A stretch of 64,000 nucleotides of DNA from JBQTKD01 sp052386455 (GTDB lineage Bacteria > Actinomycetota > Actinomycetes > Sporichthyales > Sporichthyaceae). The notes beneath the pieces are model-generated. The model did no database searches. It saw nothing but the letters and a program-made list of their open reading frames with translations, and had not been told where the DNA came from. Positions within the stretch are counted from its first letter, which is position 1, and every line of letters starts with the position of its first letter. This document shows, piece by piece, positions 44,794 to 53,385 of this stretch. Location: positions 1 through 64,000 of the forward strand of contig JBQTKD010000082.1 in assembly GCA_052386455.1 (NCBI GenBank). Reading direction: 5' to 3'. Made by a program: the position numbers and the translations under genes.

Positions 44794-45105
44794 ATGACCT
44801 CGCCCGCAGTCGACCTGTGGTTCAGGGGAGCCTTCGACGCATCGGCCGCCGCCGAATTGGAATCGGCGGCTCGAGCCTGCGCAACCGTCGACGTCTCCGG
44901 CCGAGCGCCCGTCGTCCACATCGACCTTCGCGACGTGACGTTGCTGGATGCCGCCGCGCTCGACTGCCTGGGCAGGACGTGGCGTCTGCTCACCGACCGT
45001 GGATGGGACGTGTGGTTCGGCACGCCCCACGCCGAAGGCCCGCGCCTCTACTTCGTCTACGCGGTGATCCGTGGAGAGGTGGAATGGGCTCGCCGCGTCG
45101 AGTGA
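44794..45105 (+). CDS. STAS domain-like protein
   Basis: The 103-residue product resembles a STAS domain (anti-sigma factor antagonist fold): VVHIDLRDVTLLDAAALDCLG aligns with the family's hydrophobic strand and D-S/T-x-G loop, followed by GWDVWFGTP. The position of the usual phosphorylated Ser is Ala (DAAAL), so classical phospho-regulation would be absent. I prefer the ATG at 44794, which has GAGGGAG six bases upstream; an in-frame ATG at 44719 overlapping the dehydrogenase stop would add 25 residues without a domain. Confidence 0.6.
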   Translation: MTSPAVDLWFRGAFDASAAAELESAARACATVDVSGRAPVVHIDLRDVTLLDAAALDCLGRTWRLLTDRGWDVWFGTPHAEGPRLYFVYAVIRGEVEWARRVE

Positions 45106-45119
45106 ATGGCCGCACACTT

Positions 45120-45149
45120 ATTGTTGACACCTGTCTGGATACTCGTCAA
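45120..45149. promoter_or_regulatory. TetR-type operator copy A
   Basis: TTGACACCTGT (45124-45134) and TCGTCAA (45143-45149) form an imperfect inverted repeat ending TTGAC/GTCAA over 26 bp. The same arrangement with the same spacing is found at 49571-49596. It sits 53 bases before the phosphotransferase start; TTGACA may also act as the -35 box. Confidence 0.65.
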
Positions 45150-45201
45150 TGCTCGTCATCAGCTTCAGTTTCCAATGGCGGGAACCGTGGAAGGCAGACC
45201 A

Positions 45202-46386
45202 GTGACCATGGCCGACGGCACCACCCTCGAGGCGCGGATCGCCGCGCTGAACACCGCCCATCCCACCGAGGCGGCCAACGCCGCGGTGCTGGACGAGAAG
45301 CTGCGGCGGCGCGGCAACGTCGTGCACGCGACCCGGAATCTGCCGGATGTCGCCGCCCAGTTGGAGAAGTTCCTCGCCTCGACCCTCGACGGACCCTTCG
45401 CCGTCGGCGGACTGGGACGGCTCGCGGGCGGGGCATCGAAGGAGCAGTTCGCCTTCGACCTGGAGTGGACGGCCGCCGGCCGCGTACGGCGGGAACGCCT
45501 GGTCCTGCGGCTGAATCCGCCCGCCTCGGTGGTGGAGACCTCCCGGCGCCGGGAGTTCGAGGTGTGGGCCGCGGTCCAGGACGTCGTGCCCGCTCCCGCG
45601 CCCTACTGGGTGATCGACGACCTCGAGCCCTTCGGCGAGCGAGGCCTGATCTGCGGCTTCCTCTCCGGCGTGGCCGCGCCGACCAAAGGCGCCGGTGGGC
45701 CGTCGGGCCTGGGCACCGCGTACGGAGACTTGGCGCCGCGGCTCGGACCGCAGTTCGTCGACCACCTCGCGGCGCTGCACGCCCTGGACACCGATGCGCT
45801 CGACCTGCCGTCCTTCGACCGGCCGCGGGCCGGCACGACGGACGCCGTCGACGCGCGGCTCGGCCTGTGGGACCGAGTCTGGGCCGAGGACACCTTCGAG
45901 GCGCACCCCACGATCACCCTGACGCGCGAGTGGCTCTGGGCGCACCGGCCGATCGTGGACAGGGTCTCGCTGGTCCACGGCGACTACCGCAACGGCAACT
46001 TCCTCTTCGACGAGGACGCCGCGCGGATCACCGCGATCCTCGACTGGGAGCTGGCCTACCTCGGCGACCGGCACCACGACCTGGCCTACCTGATGCTGGT
46101 CGGCTGGGGACATGACGATGCGTCAGGCAAATATCTCTGCAGTGGTCTGCTCGACGCCGAAACACTGATCGCCCGCTACGAGGCGGCGTCCGGGTTGACC
46201 GTGGATCCCGAGCGGCTGCGGTACTACACGGTCCTGAACATGTACTGGGCGATGGTCGCCTGCTCGGCCAGCGCGACCCGCGTCGCCCACGAGCAGATGA
46301 CGCACCTCGACGTGATGATGCCGTTCGTGACCGGCCTGGGCATGTTCTTCTCCCACGAACTCAACAAGATCCTCGCGGAGGCCTGA
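45202..46386 (+). CDS. Aminoglycoside-phosphotransferase-fold kinase (APH family)
   Basis: The 394-residue protein has the APH/choline-kinase catalytic core: the Brenner motif LVHGDYRNGNFLF and the metal-binding AILDWELAYLGDRHHDLAYL. An N-terminal ~90-residue part precedes the kinase lobe. Actinobacterial relatives of this length occur beside acyl-CoA dehydrogenases and luciferase-like genes and are thought to phosphorylate small molecules; the substrate is unknown. I chose GTG 45202, preceded by GGAAGG; ATG 45208 and ATG 45175 are alternatives. It begins a three- or four-gene unit ending with the TetR gene. Confidence 0.85.
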   Translation: MTMADGTTLEARIAALNTAHPTEAANAAVLDEKLRRRGNVVHATRNLPDVAAQLEKFLASTLDGPFAVGGLGRLAGGASKEQFAFDLEWTAAGRVRRERLVLRLNPPASVVETSRRREFEVWAAVQDVVPAPAPYWVIDDLEPFGERGLICGFLSGVAAPTKGAGGPSGLGTAYGDLAPRLGPQFVDHLAALHALDTDALDLPSFDRPRAGTTDAVDARLGLWDRVWAEDTFEAHPTITLTREWLWAHRPIVDRVSLVHGDYRNGNFLFDEDAARITAILDWELAYLGDRHHDLAYLMLVGWGHDDASGKYLCSGLLDAETLIARYEAASGLTVDPERLRYYTVLNMYWAMVACSASATRVAHEQMTHLDVMMPFVTGLGMFFSHELNKILAEA

Positions 46387-46391
46387 CACCG

Positions 46392-46922
46392 ATGATGCCG
46401 ACCGTCGCGCAACAGCTCTCCGGGATCCGCAACACCATGACCAAGGTCGTCATCCCCGGCCTGGACCCCACCGACCGCTTCGCGCAGGAGCAGGCGGGCC
46501 TGATCGTGGCCACCCTCAACTGGATCCTCGACGTGCAGGGCTCGGAGTACACCTACGAGGCGACCGAGAACGCCGAGTACCGCGCGTTGCTGCCGCGACT
46601 GGCCGCCACCGCGGTCGGCCGCGCCCACGCCGACCGGGCCCACGCTCTGCGGATGGCGGCCGACGAGGGCGGCGGCACCGACGGGGACCTGCCCACGCTG
46701 GACGCGCTGCGCGCGCAGACCCGGCGCTTCAAGGCGTTGATCGACGATTTCTACGGAGCGTTGGGCGACGACCCCGGCGCCGCCGCCGCCAAGGAACTCG
46801 TCCTGGAGGTGGCCCGCGGGCAGGCGCGTCGCGACCAGTCGTGGTTCCGCATGACCGGCTTCCCCAAGGAGGTCGAGGGCGACATCGCCTCGGTGCTCGC
46901 GAACGCCGGGACGCCTTCGTGA
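46392..46922 (+). CDS. Protein of unknown function linked to the APH-like kinase
   Basis: The 176-residue protein is mostly helical, with QLSGIRNTMTKVVIPGLDP near the N-terminus and a central Ala-rich segment; no signal peptide or membrane span is seen. I recall similar proteins beside APH-family kinases in actinobacteria, where they may act as a partner, but the family has no named function known to me. It lies five bases after the kinase gene and overlaps the next gene by four bases, so the three are one unit. Confidence 0.7.
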   Translation: MMPTVAQQLSGIRNTMTKVVIPGLDPTDRFAQEQAGLIVATLNWILDVQGSEYTYEATENAEYRALLPRLAATAVGRAHADRAHALRMAADEGGGTDGDLPTLDALRAQTRRFKALIDDFYGALGDDPGAAAAKELVLEVARGQARRDQSWFRMTGFPKEVEGDIASVLANAGTPS

Positions 46923-48022
46923 CCGCGGTCGCCGACCGCGCCGCCTGGACCGGCCCGCAGCTGCGCGGCATGACGCCGTGCGGCCCCCTGATCCCCGAGC
47001 TCGGAATGTGTCTGCTGCCCGGTCGCACGCACAATTCGGCTGGGGTGCTCGATCAGGCCGTCGAGGCCGAGCGACTCGGGCTGTCCGCCGTCTGGATCGC
47101 CGAGCGCTTCGACAGCAAGGAGCTCGCGGTCACCTGCGCCGCGATGGCGGCCCGCACCCAGCACCTGCGCATCGGCTTCGGTTCGGTGGCCGCCGGCAGC
47201 CGCAACGCCGTCTACGCCGCCGCGACCGCGACGACCTTCCAGGGGCTCTTCGGGGACCGACTCATGTTCGGCCTGGCGCGCGGCCTCGGCTCCGTGTTGC
47301 TGAATCAGGGCATGTCCGTGCCCAGCATGGCCGGCTTCGAGGACTACGCGGAGATCCTGCACCGCCTCTGGGACGGCGACGTCGTCGACTACGACGGACC
47401 GATCGGGCGCTATCCGCACGCACGGCTGATCGACCCTCCCCCGCAGCCGCGCCCCATGCTGTGGAACTCCAGCTGGGTACCCGGTCCCAAGGCGCTGGCG
47501 CTCACGGCCCGCAAGTTCGACGGGCTGTTCCTCGGCACCGAGCTGACCGTCGAAGCCACCGCCCGCATCGTCGAGCGGGCACGGGCCGAATGCCGCAAGA
47601 TCGGTCGCGACCCCGCCACCCTGTTCGTGGCGAACTGGACGATGATCGCGCCCGACCTGCCGCCGGAGGAGGAGCTGCTGATCATCAACGCCCGGATGGT
47701 CACGCACCTCTCCTTCCCCGGCATCGGCGACCGGCTCGTCGAGGAGAACGGCTGGGACCGGCGGCAGATGGACGAGGCGCTCGGCCGCAGGGAGATCGCC
47801 AAGGACGGGATCATCGCCGACCAGGCGTACACGCGCGAGCAGCTCATGGAGGCGGGAGCCGCCTTGCCCCGCGAGTGGATCGAAACCGGGGCCGTCGTCG
47901 GCACCGCCAAGGAGTGCGCGGCGCACCTGCGCGACTACGTCGAGGCGGGCGTGGACCACATCGTTCTGCACGCCGCGTCGCCGACGCAGTTGGCGCCCGT
48001 CCTCGAACACTGGTCCAGATGA
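46919..48022 (+). CDS. LLM class F420-dependent oxidoreductase
   Basis: The 367-residue protein belongs to the luciferase-like monooxygenase superfamily: the N-terminal AEAERLGLSAVWIAERFDSKE, the strand RIGFGSVAAGSRNAVYAAATA, and the region FGDRLMFGLARGLGSVL that contacts the deazaflavin or flavin phosphate. In actinobacteria such proteins often use coenzyme F420. The GTG start overlaps the upstream stop (GTGA). It is followed after 14 bases by the TetR gene, and a second luciferase-like gene faces it at 48668-49561. Confidence 0.88.
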   Translation: MTAVADRAAWTGPQLRGMTPCGPLIPELGMCLLPGRTHNSAGVLDQAVEAERLGLSAVWIAERFDSKELAVTCAAMAARTQHLRIGFGSVAAGSRNAVYAAATATTFQGLFGDRLMFGLARGLGSVLLNQGMSVPSMAGFEDYAEILHRLWDGDVVDYDGPIGRYPHARLIDPPPQPRPMLWNSSWVPGPKALALTARKFDGLFLGTELTVEATARIVERARAECRKIGRDPATLFVANWTMIAPDLPPEEELLIINARMVTHLSFPGIGDRLVEENGWDRRQMDEALGRREIAKDGIIADQAYTREQLMEAGAALPREWIETGAVVGTAKECAAHLRDYVEAGVDHIVLHAASPTQLAPVLEHWSR

Positions 48023-48036
48023 CCTAACGTGGTTAC

Positions 48037-48666
48037 GTGACCAGTTCAGCCGTCGGCCCCGCGATCCCGCCCCGCTCGCGCGGACGCCGCCAGCGCTCCG
48101 CCTCGACCCGGGACTCGATCACCGAGGCGATGCTGGAGCTGCTGACGGTCCGTCGGCTGGAGGAAGTGACGGTCCAGGAGATCGTCGATCGCGCCCAGGT
48201 GTCGCGGCAGACCTTCTACGCGCACTTCGAGACCAAGTACTCGGTCGTGGCCGATCTCGTCGACGACATGGGCCAGACGATCTACGAACACTGGCGTGCA
48301 TTCCTCGAGGCCGATGGGACCATCGAGGAGACCGAGCTGCACAGCCTCGGCCTGGTCACCCTCGGCACCTGGCGCGAGCAGGCCACGCTGTTCTCGGCGA
48401 CCATCGAGGGTTGGCACAACGACGTCGAGATCCACGACGTGTGGAACGGCGTCCTCGAACGGTTCGCCGGTGCACTGGCCGCCCGCGTCGGTCGCGTGCG
48501 CGCACCGCAGGCCGACGACGACCTGATCTTCCCCGCCCTGATCTCGCTCTTCGAGCGCACCGTGTATCTGGCCGTCAGCGCACCCGAGGGTCCCTTCGGC
48601 AAGTCCGACGACGAGGTCGCCCGCGTCCTCGCGCGCATGTGGCTGCGCACGCTCGAACTGTCGTAG
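48037..48666 (+). CDS. TetR family transcriptional regulator
   Basis: A 209-residue protein. The helix-turn-helix reads LEEVTVQEIVDRAQVSRQTFYAHFETK, the standard TetR signature; the C-terminal part is variable. Its gene lies between two promoters that carry the same 26-bp inverted repeat (45124-45149 and 49571-49596), so it is the likely repressor of the kinase operon and of the divergent luciferase-like/monooxygenase promoters. The GTG start is 14 bases past the luciferase-like gene; TAACGT upstream may be a -10 box for a leaderless mRNA. Confidence 0.9.
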   Translation: MTSSAVGPAIPPRSRGRRQRSASTRDSITEAMLELLTVRRLEEVTVQEIVDRAQVSRQTFYAHFETKYSVVADLVDDMGQTIYEHWRAFLEADGTIEETELHSLGLVTLGTWREQATLFSATIEGWHNDVEIHDVWNGVLERFAGALAARVGRVRAPQADDDLIFPALISLFERTVYLAVSAPEGPFGKSDDEVARVLARMWLRTLELS

Positions 48667-48667
48667 C

Positions 48668-49561
48668 TCAACCCTTCAGTCGCAGGACTTCGGCGAGTCT
48701 GCGCCACTCGTCGACGGGAAGGGTCGGCTCGCCCGTCGCCTCGCCGGTGAGGACCTGCAGGCTGACATGGTCGGCTCCCGCCGCAACGTGCTCGTGGATC
48801 TTCGCCGCCACCACGTCGTCGGTCCCCCAGGCGACCAGTGCGTCGACGACGCGGTCGCTGCCGGGGGGAGTCAGGTCCTCCTCGGTGAATCCGTAGCGCC
48901 GGAGGTTGTTGAGGTAGTTGGGCAGATGGAAGTACATGCCGAGGCCGGCTCGCACCGTGGCGCGAGCCTTCTGCGGGTCGGACTCGAGGACGACGGCGAT
49001 CTCGGGCGCCAGGTAGCTGTCCGGACCGTTCGCGGCACGCACGTCGCGGGTGTGCTCCACCGGCACCAGGTAGTTGTGCACGCCCGCCGAACGCTCGCCG
49101 GCGAGGGCGACCATCTTCGGCCCGAGGGCGGCGAGCACTCTGTTCTTCTTCGCCACCGTCGGCGTCGCCCGGTCCAACTCGTCGAGCCAGCCGAGCATGG
49201 TGCTGTAGGGCTTGGCGTAGGTGCTTTCCGTGACCGCGTCGACGATCAAGGCGTGGCTGGCGCCGAGCCCCAACACGAACCTGTCGCCGTAGAGGTCGTT
49301 CAGCCGCGCGTAGTGGTCGGCGACCGACTGGGGGGAATGCATCCAGATGTTGAGGATGCCGGTGGCGACCTTGATCCGGTCGGTTGCCTCGAGCAGGAGC
49401 TCCATGCGCTCGAAGAGCCCCGGTTCGCCCCGGTCGGGCATCCAGACGCAGGAGTAGCCGAACTCCTCGGCGGCGCGGATGGCGTCCGCGGCCTCGCCGG
49501 CCGCGCCGCCCCGCAGGCCCGCGTTCCAGATCCCGATTCCCGTGGGCAGCAAGTTCGTCAT
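48668..49561 (-). CDS. LLM class F420-dependent oxidoreductase
   Basis: The 297-residue luciferase-like protein has AIRAAEEFGYSCVWMPDRGEP, the strand KVATGILNIWMHSP, and YGDRFVLGLGASHALIV, matching the family that uses F420 or FMN. It differs from the neighbour at 46919 in length and sequence and belongs to a separate subgroup. Its stop is one base after the TetR stop (convergent) and its start is nine bases from operator copy B, which it shares with the divergent operon. Confidence 0.87.
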   Translation of the reverse strand: MTNLLPTGIGIWNAGLRGGAAGEAADAIRAAEEFGYSCVWMPDRGEPGLFERMELLLEATDRIKVATGILNIWMHSPQSVADHYARLNDLYGDRFVLGLGASHALIVDAVTESTYAKPYSTMLGWLDELDRATPTVAKKNRVLAALGPKMVALAGERSAGVHNYLVPVEHTRDVRAANGPDSYLAPEIAVVLESDPQKARATVRAGLGMYFHLPNYLNNLRRYGFTEEDLTPPGSDRVVDALVAWGTDDVVAAKIHEHVAAGADHVSLQVLTGEATGEPTLPVDEWRRLAEVLRLKG

Positions 49562-49570
49562 GGATGATTG

Positions 49571-49596
49571 TTGACACCTGTAAAGGTAGTCGTCAA
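49571..49596. promoter_or_regulatory. TetR-type operator copy B
   Basis: TTGACACCTGT (49571-49581) and TCGTCAA (49590-49596) are at the same spacing as at 45124-45149, and 15 bases from ATTGTTGAC onward are identical between the two sites. Here ACCT and AGGT add an inner 4-bp pairing. It lies between the luciferase-like gene (minus) and the ten-gene operon starting at 49644. Confidence 0.7.
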
Positions 49597-49643
49597 GGTA
49601 TCTGTCTAGTGGGACGCAACGAGGCGTCTGCGAGGAGGCAGCA

Positions 49644-50123
49644 ATGGATGGCCCGTCTCTCGAACAGCGCGTGCAGGCGCTGGAAGATCGCCACGCGATC
49701 GTCGAACTCGCCGCGAGCTACAACCGCGGCGTCGACGAACTCAACGAGGCGCTGTGGCTCTCGGTTTTCCACGAAGACGCCGAGTACCTGATCGGCGACA
49801 CGTTCGGCAACCACTACGGCCACGAGCAGATCCGCGCGATCCTGCACGTGCTGCGGGACTACTTCCACGAGATCCACCACTACGCGACCAACATCGTGGT
49901 GGACCTCGACGGCGACCGGGCCACGATGCTCGTCGACGCCGACGTCACCGCGACCGACCGCAGCGGCCGGGCGATGATGCTCGCCGCCTCCTACGTGGAC
50001 ACCTGCGAACGGCGGGGCGGCCGCTGGGGTTTCGCGAAGCGGGACATCACGCTGCACTACGCGACCCCGATCGAACGGCCGTGGAGCATGAAGCCCGACC
50101 AGCGTTTCGTCTTGGACGCCTGA
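49644..50123 (+). CDS. SnoaL/NTF2-like domain protein
   Basis: The 159-residue protein has the NTF2-like fold seen in SnoaL and aromatic dioxygenase beta-like proteins: EDRHAIVELAASYNRGVDE, then LWLSVFHEDAEYLIGDTFG and MMLAASYVDTCERRGGRWGF. The reaction is unknown; many act as dehydratases, isomerases or small hydrolases. AGGAGG lies eight bases before the ATG. It is the first gene of the operon that continues with two Baeyer-Villiger monooxygenases, and it overlaps the first by one base (TGATG). Confidence 0.82.
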   Translation: MDGPSLEQRVQALEDRHAIVELAASYNRGVDELNEALWLSVFHEDAEYLIGDTFGNHYGHEQIRAILHVLRDYFHEIHHYATNIVVDLDGDRATMLVDADVTATDRSGRAMMLAASYVDTCERRGGRWGFAKRDITLHYATPIERPWSMKPDQRFVLDA

Positions 50124-51757
50124 TGACGGAGCCTCAGTTCGACGCCGTCGTCGTTGGCGCAGGCTTTTCCGGGCTGCGCATGCTGGTCGAGCTCCGCAAG
50201 CTCGGCATGTCCGTCCGGTGCTTCGAGGCCGGTTCCGACGTCGGTGGCACCTGGTACTGGAACCGGTACCCGGGTGCGCGCACGGACAGCGAGTCGTGGA
50301 TCTACTGCTACGACTTCGACCCGGAACTCATGCAGGAGTGGGACTTCAAGGAACACTTCCCCACCCAGGAACAGTCGCACGCCTACCTGCGCCACGTCGC
50401 GGACCGCTACGACCTGCGCCGGGACATCACCTTCGACACCAAGGTGACCTCGGCCGCGTGGGACGACGAGAACGGGTTCTGGTCCTTCACGACCGGCACG
50501 GGCGAGCAGGTGACCGCCCGTCACTACTGCGCGGCCTCCGGGCTGCTGTCCGTCGTGCTCGAGCCGCCGTTCCCCGGTCACGAAAGCTTCGACGGCGAGT
50601 CGTACCAGACCGCACGGTGGCCGCACGAAAAGGTCGACTTCGGCGGGAAGCGGGTCGCCGTCATCGGGACGGGCGCGACCGCAGTCCAGGTCATCCCGAT
50701 CGTCGCCGAAGAGGCCGGGCATCTGACGGTGTTTCAGCGGACCCCGAACTTCATCTTCCCGGCCCGCAACGACGTGCTGACCGAGTCCAAGCGTGCGTCG
50801 ATCAAGCGGAACTACACGCAGATCTGGGAGGAGACCTACGCCCACCCGTTCGGGATGTGGTTCCCGCCCGCCAACCGGGTCAGCACCGACTACCCGGATC
50901 CGGCCGAGCGGCAACGCATCTACGACTTCGGTTGGGAACGCGGCGGCTTCCGGTTCCTGTTCGAGACCTTCGACGACATGCTCGTCAATCAGGCCTGCAA
51001 CGACGAGGCCGCGGAGTTCCTGCGCAACAAGATCCGTGCGATCGTGAAGGACCCGGCCACCGCCGAACTGCTCTGCCCCACCGACCACTCGGTCGGCGGC
51101 AAGCGTCCGCCTGCCGGGCACTACTACTACGAGACCTACAACCGCGAGAACGTCTCGCTGGTCTCCGTACGGGACAACGCGATCGTCGAGATCGTGCCCG
51201 AAGGCATAAGGCTGGCCGACGGCACCGTGCACGAGGTCGACGTGATCGTCTACGCGCTGGGCTTCGACGCCATCACCGGATCGCTCACCAGCATCGACGT
51301 GCGCGGCCGCAGCGGGCGGACCATCAAAGAGGTCTGGGACACCAACGCGCCGGCGCAGCACATGGCGCTGTGCGGTGCGGACTTCCCGAACATGTACACG
51401 ATCGCCGGACCGCAGGGCGCGTTCTCCAACTTCCACGCCTTCATGAACAAGCAGGTCCTCTGGATCGGGGACCTCCTGCGGCACATGCAGGCGAATGGCC
51501 ACACCCGCGTCGAGGTGACCGAGGAGGCGGCCGACGCCTGGGTCGCCCAGTGCGAGGCCATCCTCGAGATGCTGGTCATCAAGGACGGCGTGGGCGCACG
51601 TTCGTGGTTCCTCGGCGCGAACATCGAGGAGAAGAAGGCCCGCGTCATGTTCTTCTTCGGTGGCGTGCCCGCCTACGTGCAGGCACTGCAGGCGTCGTCC
51701 GAGGCCGGCTTCCCCGGCTATGCCTTCGACCGGGTCCCGGCGGTGGCCCCGGCATGA
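50123..51757 (+). CDS. Baeyer-Villiger-type flavin monooxygenase with altered fingerprint
   Basis: The 544-residue protein is a class B flavoprotein monooxygenase with two Rossmann motifs: VVGAGFSGLRML for FAD (about 11-20) and GTGATAVQ for NADPH. Between them lies the Baeyer-Villiger fingerprint FxGxxxHxxxWP, which here reads FDGESYQTARWP (156-167): Gln162 replaces the conserved His. These enzymes insert an oxygen beside a ketone to make an ester or lactone; the substitution may change or lower this activity. Its stop overlaps a second, canonical paralogue. Confidence 0.88.
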   Translation: MTEPQFDAVVVGAGFSGLRMLVELRKLGMSVRCFEAGSDVGGTWYWNRYPGARTDSESWIYCYDFDPELMQEWDFKEHFPTQEQSHAYLRHVADRYDLRRDITFDTKVTSAAWDDENGFWSFTTGTGEQVTARHYCAASGLLSVVLEPPFPGHESFDGESYQTARWPHEKVDFGGKRVAVIGTGATAVQVIPIVAEEAGHLTVFQRTPNFIFPARNDVLTESKRASIKRNYTQIWEETYAHPFGMWFPPANRVSTDYPDPAERQRIYDFGWERGGFRFLFETFDDMLVNQACNDEAAEFLRNKIRAIVKDPATAELLCPTDHSVGGKRPPAGHYYYETYNRENVSLVSVRDNAIVEIVPEGIRLADGTVHEVDVIVYALGFDAITGSLTSIDVRGRSGRTIKEVWDTNAPAQHMALCGADFPNMYTIAGPQGAFSNFHAFMNKQVLWIGDLLRHMQANGHTRVEVTEEAADAWVAQCEAILEMLVIKDGVGARSWFLGANIEEKKARVMFFFGGVPAYVQALQASSEAGFPGYAFDRVPAVAPA

Positions 51758-53385
51758 CCACCGAAGTCGACGTTCTCGTCGTCGGCGCCGGTTTCGCCGG
51801 CCTGCGTGCGCTGCACACCCTGCGCACCGCGGGCCGGCGGGTCGCGGTGCTCGAGGCCGCGGCCGGGATCGGCGGAGTCTGGTATCGGAATCGGTACCCC
51901 GGCGCCCGATGCGACATCGAGAGCTACGACTACTCCTACTCCTTCTCCCCCGAGTTGGAGCAGGAGTGGCGCTGGACCCAGCGCTATGCGACCCAGCCGG
52001 AGATCCTGCGGTACATCGAGCATGTCGCCGACCGGTTCGACCTGCGCCGCGACATCCACCTCGGCCGCCGGGTCGCCCACGCGCAGTGGGACGAGGTCCA
52101 CGGCCGGTGGGCCGTCGCGACCGAGTGCGGAGAGCAGTGGCTCGCCCGGCACCTGATCTGGGCCGTCGGGAACCTGTCCACCATCAAGCGACCCGACGTG
52201 CCCGGGCAGGAACTGTTCGCCGGGCGGGTACTCCACACCGCCGAGTGGCCGCACGAACCCGTCGACGTCGCCGGCCTACGGGTCGGCGTGATGGGCACCG
52301 GGTCCTCTGGCATGCAGTCCATTCCGCTGCTGGCCCGCGACGCCGCCCACCTGACGGTCTTTCAGCGCACCCCGAACTTCAGCGTCCCGGCGCTGCACCG
52401 CGAGATCACCGACGAGCAAGACGCGGCGGTCAAGGCGGACTACGGTGCGCGACGGCAGCGGATCCTGGCCTCGCCCAGCGGCCTGGGCTTTCGGCCGCGC
52501 AGCGAGAGCACGCTCGAGGTCTCGGAAGCCGAGCGCACCGCCGTATTCGAGGAATCCTGGAACGGCGCGGGCTTCGGGTTTGCCCTGGCCTTCCGCGACC
52601 TGCTCCTCGACGAGTCCGCGAATGCCCTCGCCGCCGACTTCGTCCGCGCCAAAATCGCCGAGCTCGTGCACGACCCCGTCGTCCGGGAGCGGCTGACGCC
52701 GCGCGACCACCCCTTCGGCGCGAAGCGGCCCGTCGTCGACGACGGATACTTCGACACCTTCAACCGGGACAACGTGACGCTGGTCGACATCCGCCACGAC
52801 CCGATCGAAAAGCTGCGGCCCGAGGGAGTCGTGCTCGGTTCGGGCGAGACCCACGACCTCGACGTTCTGGTGCTCGCCACCGGATTCGACGCCATCACCG
52901 GTTCGCTGCTGCGGCCCCAGATCGTCGGGCGCCACGGGCTGACGCTGCGCCAGAAGTGGGCGGCGGGTCCGCGCACCTATCTCGGCCTGGGCACCCACGG
53001 CTTCCCGAACATGTTCGTGATCGCGGGCGCCGGCAGCCCCGGGCTGCTGATCAACGTGCTGGTGGGCATCGAGCAGCACGTCGACTGGATTGCCGACCTG
53101 CTCGCCGACATGGACGCCCGAGAGGTGACCCGCGTGGAGGCCGGGCGGCACGCCGAGGACGACTGGGTCGACCTCCTCCGGGAGCGAGCGCACCAAACGC
53201 TCTATCCCAAGGCCCGCTCGTACTACATGGGCGACGAGGTCCCCGGGAAGCCTCGCGGGTTCATGCTCTACACCGGTGGGCTGCGGGACTATCGCCGCGT
53301 CCTCGCGGAGTGCGTGGCCGAGGGCTACGCGGGCTTCCGGTTCGGCCGAAGGACGACAAACGAGCAGAGCGGCAAGGACCAATGA
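51754..53385 (+). CDS. Baeyer-Villiger-type flavin monooxygenase
   Basis: The 543-residue paralogue of the preceding gene has VVGAGFAGLRAL for FAD, GTGSSGMQ for NADPH, and an intact fingerprint FAGRVLHTAEWP (155-166, with His161). It should convert a ketone to an ester or lactone with NADPH and O2. Both monooxygenases overlap by four bases, so they are made together, possibly acting on successive intermediates or as a heteromer. A ligase gene follows, overlapping by four bases. Confidence 0.92.
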   Translation: MTTEVDVLVVGAGFAGLRALHTLRTAGRRVAVLEAAAGIGGVWYRNRYPGARCDIESYDYSYSFSPELEQEWRWTQRYATQPEILRYIEHVADRFDLRRDIHLGRRVAHAQWDEVHGRWAVATECGEQWLARHLIWAVGNLSTIKRPDVPGQELFAGRVLHTAEWPHEPVDVAGLRVGVMGTGSSGMQSIPLLARDAAHLTVFQRTPNFSVPALHREITDEQDAAVKADYGARRQRILASPSGLGFRPRSESTLEVSEAERTAVFEESWNGAGFGFALAFRDLLLDESANALAADFVRAKIAELVHDPVVRERLTPRDHPFGAKRPVVDDGYFDTFNRDNVTLVDIRHDPIEKLRPEGVVLGSGETHDLDVLVLATGFDAITGSLLRPQIVGRHGLTLRQKWAAGPRTYLGLGTHGFPNMFVIAGAGSPGLLINVLVGIEQHVDWIADLLADMDAREVTRVEAGRHAEDDWVDLLRERAHQTLYPKARSYYMGDEVPGKPRGFMLYTGGLRDYRRVLAECVAEGYAGFRFGRRTTNEQSGKDQ

